From a bacterium (GTDB taxonomy: Bacteria; Bacteroidota; Bacteroidia; Cytophagales; Thermonemataceae): a stretch of 5,922 nucleotides of DNA. Below are positions 5,362 through 5,922 of this stretch, in pieces. Position 1 is the stretch's first letter; every line of letters begins with the position of its first letter. Under the pieces are notes generated by a model. That model was not told where the DNA came from, searched no databases, and worked only from the letters and a program-made list of their open reading frames with translations. Location: the NCBI GenBank assembly GCA_025362415.1, contig JANYGM010000357.1, positions 1 through 5,922 of the forward strand, given 5' to 3'. The position numbers were made by a program, and so were the translations under genes.

Positions 5362-5445
5362 AAAAAATGTTAAATTATTAAATAAAATCTTCTTAAATGT
5401 GGAAAATGATTTTTAGTTTCCATAATAAAAAACAATCATTCCAAA

Positions 5446-5922
5446 ATGCAAAAAAACAACCATTCTGATACTATTATTGCGCTTGCTACACCACAAGGGA
5501 CAGGCGCAATAGCCGTTATAAGGCTTTCTGGTGAAGATTGTATCAGTATTACTAACCGTTTTTTCAAAGGAAAAAATCTTACCAAACAAAGTACACACAC
5601 GCTACATTTTGGCACTATTCGTAATGAAAAAAACGAAATAATTGACGAGGTTTTGGTGAGTATTTTTATTGCTCCTAGCTCATTTACAGGCGAGAATTGC
5701 ATAGAAATCTCTTCTCACGGCTCACCTTATATTGTGCAAAAAATTTTACAACTCTTTATGGATAATGGTGTTAGGCACGCAAGAGCAGGTGAATTTACCT
5801 TGCGGGCTTTCCTCAATGGGCGTATTGATTTGAGCCAAGCAGAAGCCGTAGCTGATTTGATAGCATCTGATTCTGAAGCAAGCCTACAAACTGCCCTAAA
5901 ACAAATGAGAGGCGGTTTTTCT
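5446..5922 (+). CDS. mnmE: tRNA modification GTPase MnmE (TrmE), N-terminal part
   Basis: The frame is open from the ATG at 5446 to the right edge, giving the first 159 residues of a protein that is normally about 450-460 long. MnmE works with MnmG to place a (carboxymethyl)aminomethyl group on wobble uridine 34 of certain tRNAs, using GTP and a tetrahydrofolate-derived carbon, in the cytosol. The visible part is the N-terminal folate-binding, dimerising domain: DTIIALATPQGTGAIAVIRLSG (8-29), FTGENCIEISSHG (80-92), and RAGEFTLRAFLNG (113-125) followed by RIDLSQAEAVADLI (126-139). The helical domain has just begun at the edge. The G domain and the C-terminal cysteine motif lie outside. The start fits the usual short lead before DTI. 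No clear promoter is seen; the leader contains a weak GGAA/TTCC hairpin (5401-5442). Confidence 0.96.
   Translation, partial: MQKNNHSDTIIALATPQGTGAIAVIRLSGEDCISITNRFFKGKNLTKQSTHTLHFGTIRNEKNEIIDEVLVSIFIAPSSFTGENCIEISSHGSPYIVQKILQLFMDNGVRHARAGEFTLRAFLNGRIDLSQAEAVADLIASDSEASLQTALKQMRGGFS

Noticed and set aside
5401..5442. GGAA-TGATT / AATCA-TTCC hairpin before mnmE as a riboswitch or regulator
   Set aside because: It needs a 2-nt bulge, is A/T-rich and competes with another weak 5-bp stem; it does not match any RNA element I know.
1..5922. CRISPR array, insertion sequence, tRNA or rRNA
   Set aside because: The tandem repeats have 7-bp units with no spacers; no transposase fragment, no terminal inverted repeats flanking a gene and no cloverleaf-like segment were seen.

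Overview
The window looks like chromosomal DNA of an AT-rich member of the Bacteroidota, probably a Cytophagales-type organism. The clues are low GC, absence of Shine-Dalgarno sequences before most starts, -7 boxes of the TAnnTTTG type, a lipoprotein of a style I associate with this phylum, and intergenic spaces filled with short dispersed repeats. The genus cannot be fixed from this sequence alone. There are seven genes, one of them cut by the right edge, and no rRNA, tRNA, CRISPR array or insertion sequence.

Layout: (1) 1-146 is an unassigned edge. (2) 183-1172 (-) is an NAD(P)-dependent epimerase/reductase of the extended SDR type. (3) 1348-1776 (+) is a small GNAT acyltransferase, divergent from it. 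(4) 4327-1824 (-) is a probable three-gene unit: a cytosolic cyclophilin, a polytopic membrane protein that may be a GT-C-like glycosyltransferase, and a small lipoprotein, with gaps of 79 and 61 nt. (5) 4328-4646 is an AT-rich divergent intergenic region with a good promoter candidate for the cyclophilin. (6) 4647-5162 (+) is a four-helix membrane protein of unknown function with a clear intrinsic terminator. (7) 5279-5361 is a large palindromic repeat. (8) 5446 to the edge (+) is the start of mnmE, the tRNA-modification GTPase.

The most notable signal is a family of degenerate 7-bp tandem repeats. On the coding strand the unit resembles AAGTACG (variants AGGTACG, AATTGTG). Arrays lie at the 3' ends of five genes, always in the same orientation relative to the gene. 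In four of the five the stop codon reads as T plus the first two bases of the first repeat unit. In the fifth, the membrane protein, the array has become coding: it supplies a 17-residue tail with a 7-residue period and also the stop codon. Between the cyclophilin and the membrane protein two arrays face each other as an imperfect inverted repeat next to a start codon.

The genes are otherwise mostly housekeeping or accessory functions. I see no convincing new defence, secretion or biosynthetic system. The unexplained items are the heptamer arrays, the cyclophilin/membrane protein/lipoprotein unit and the palindromic element before mnmE.
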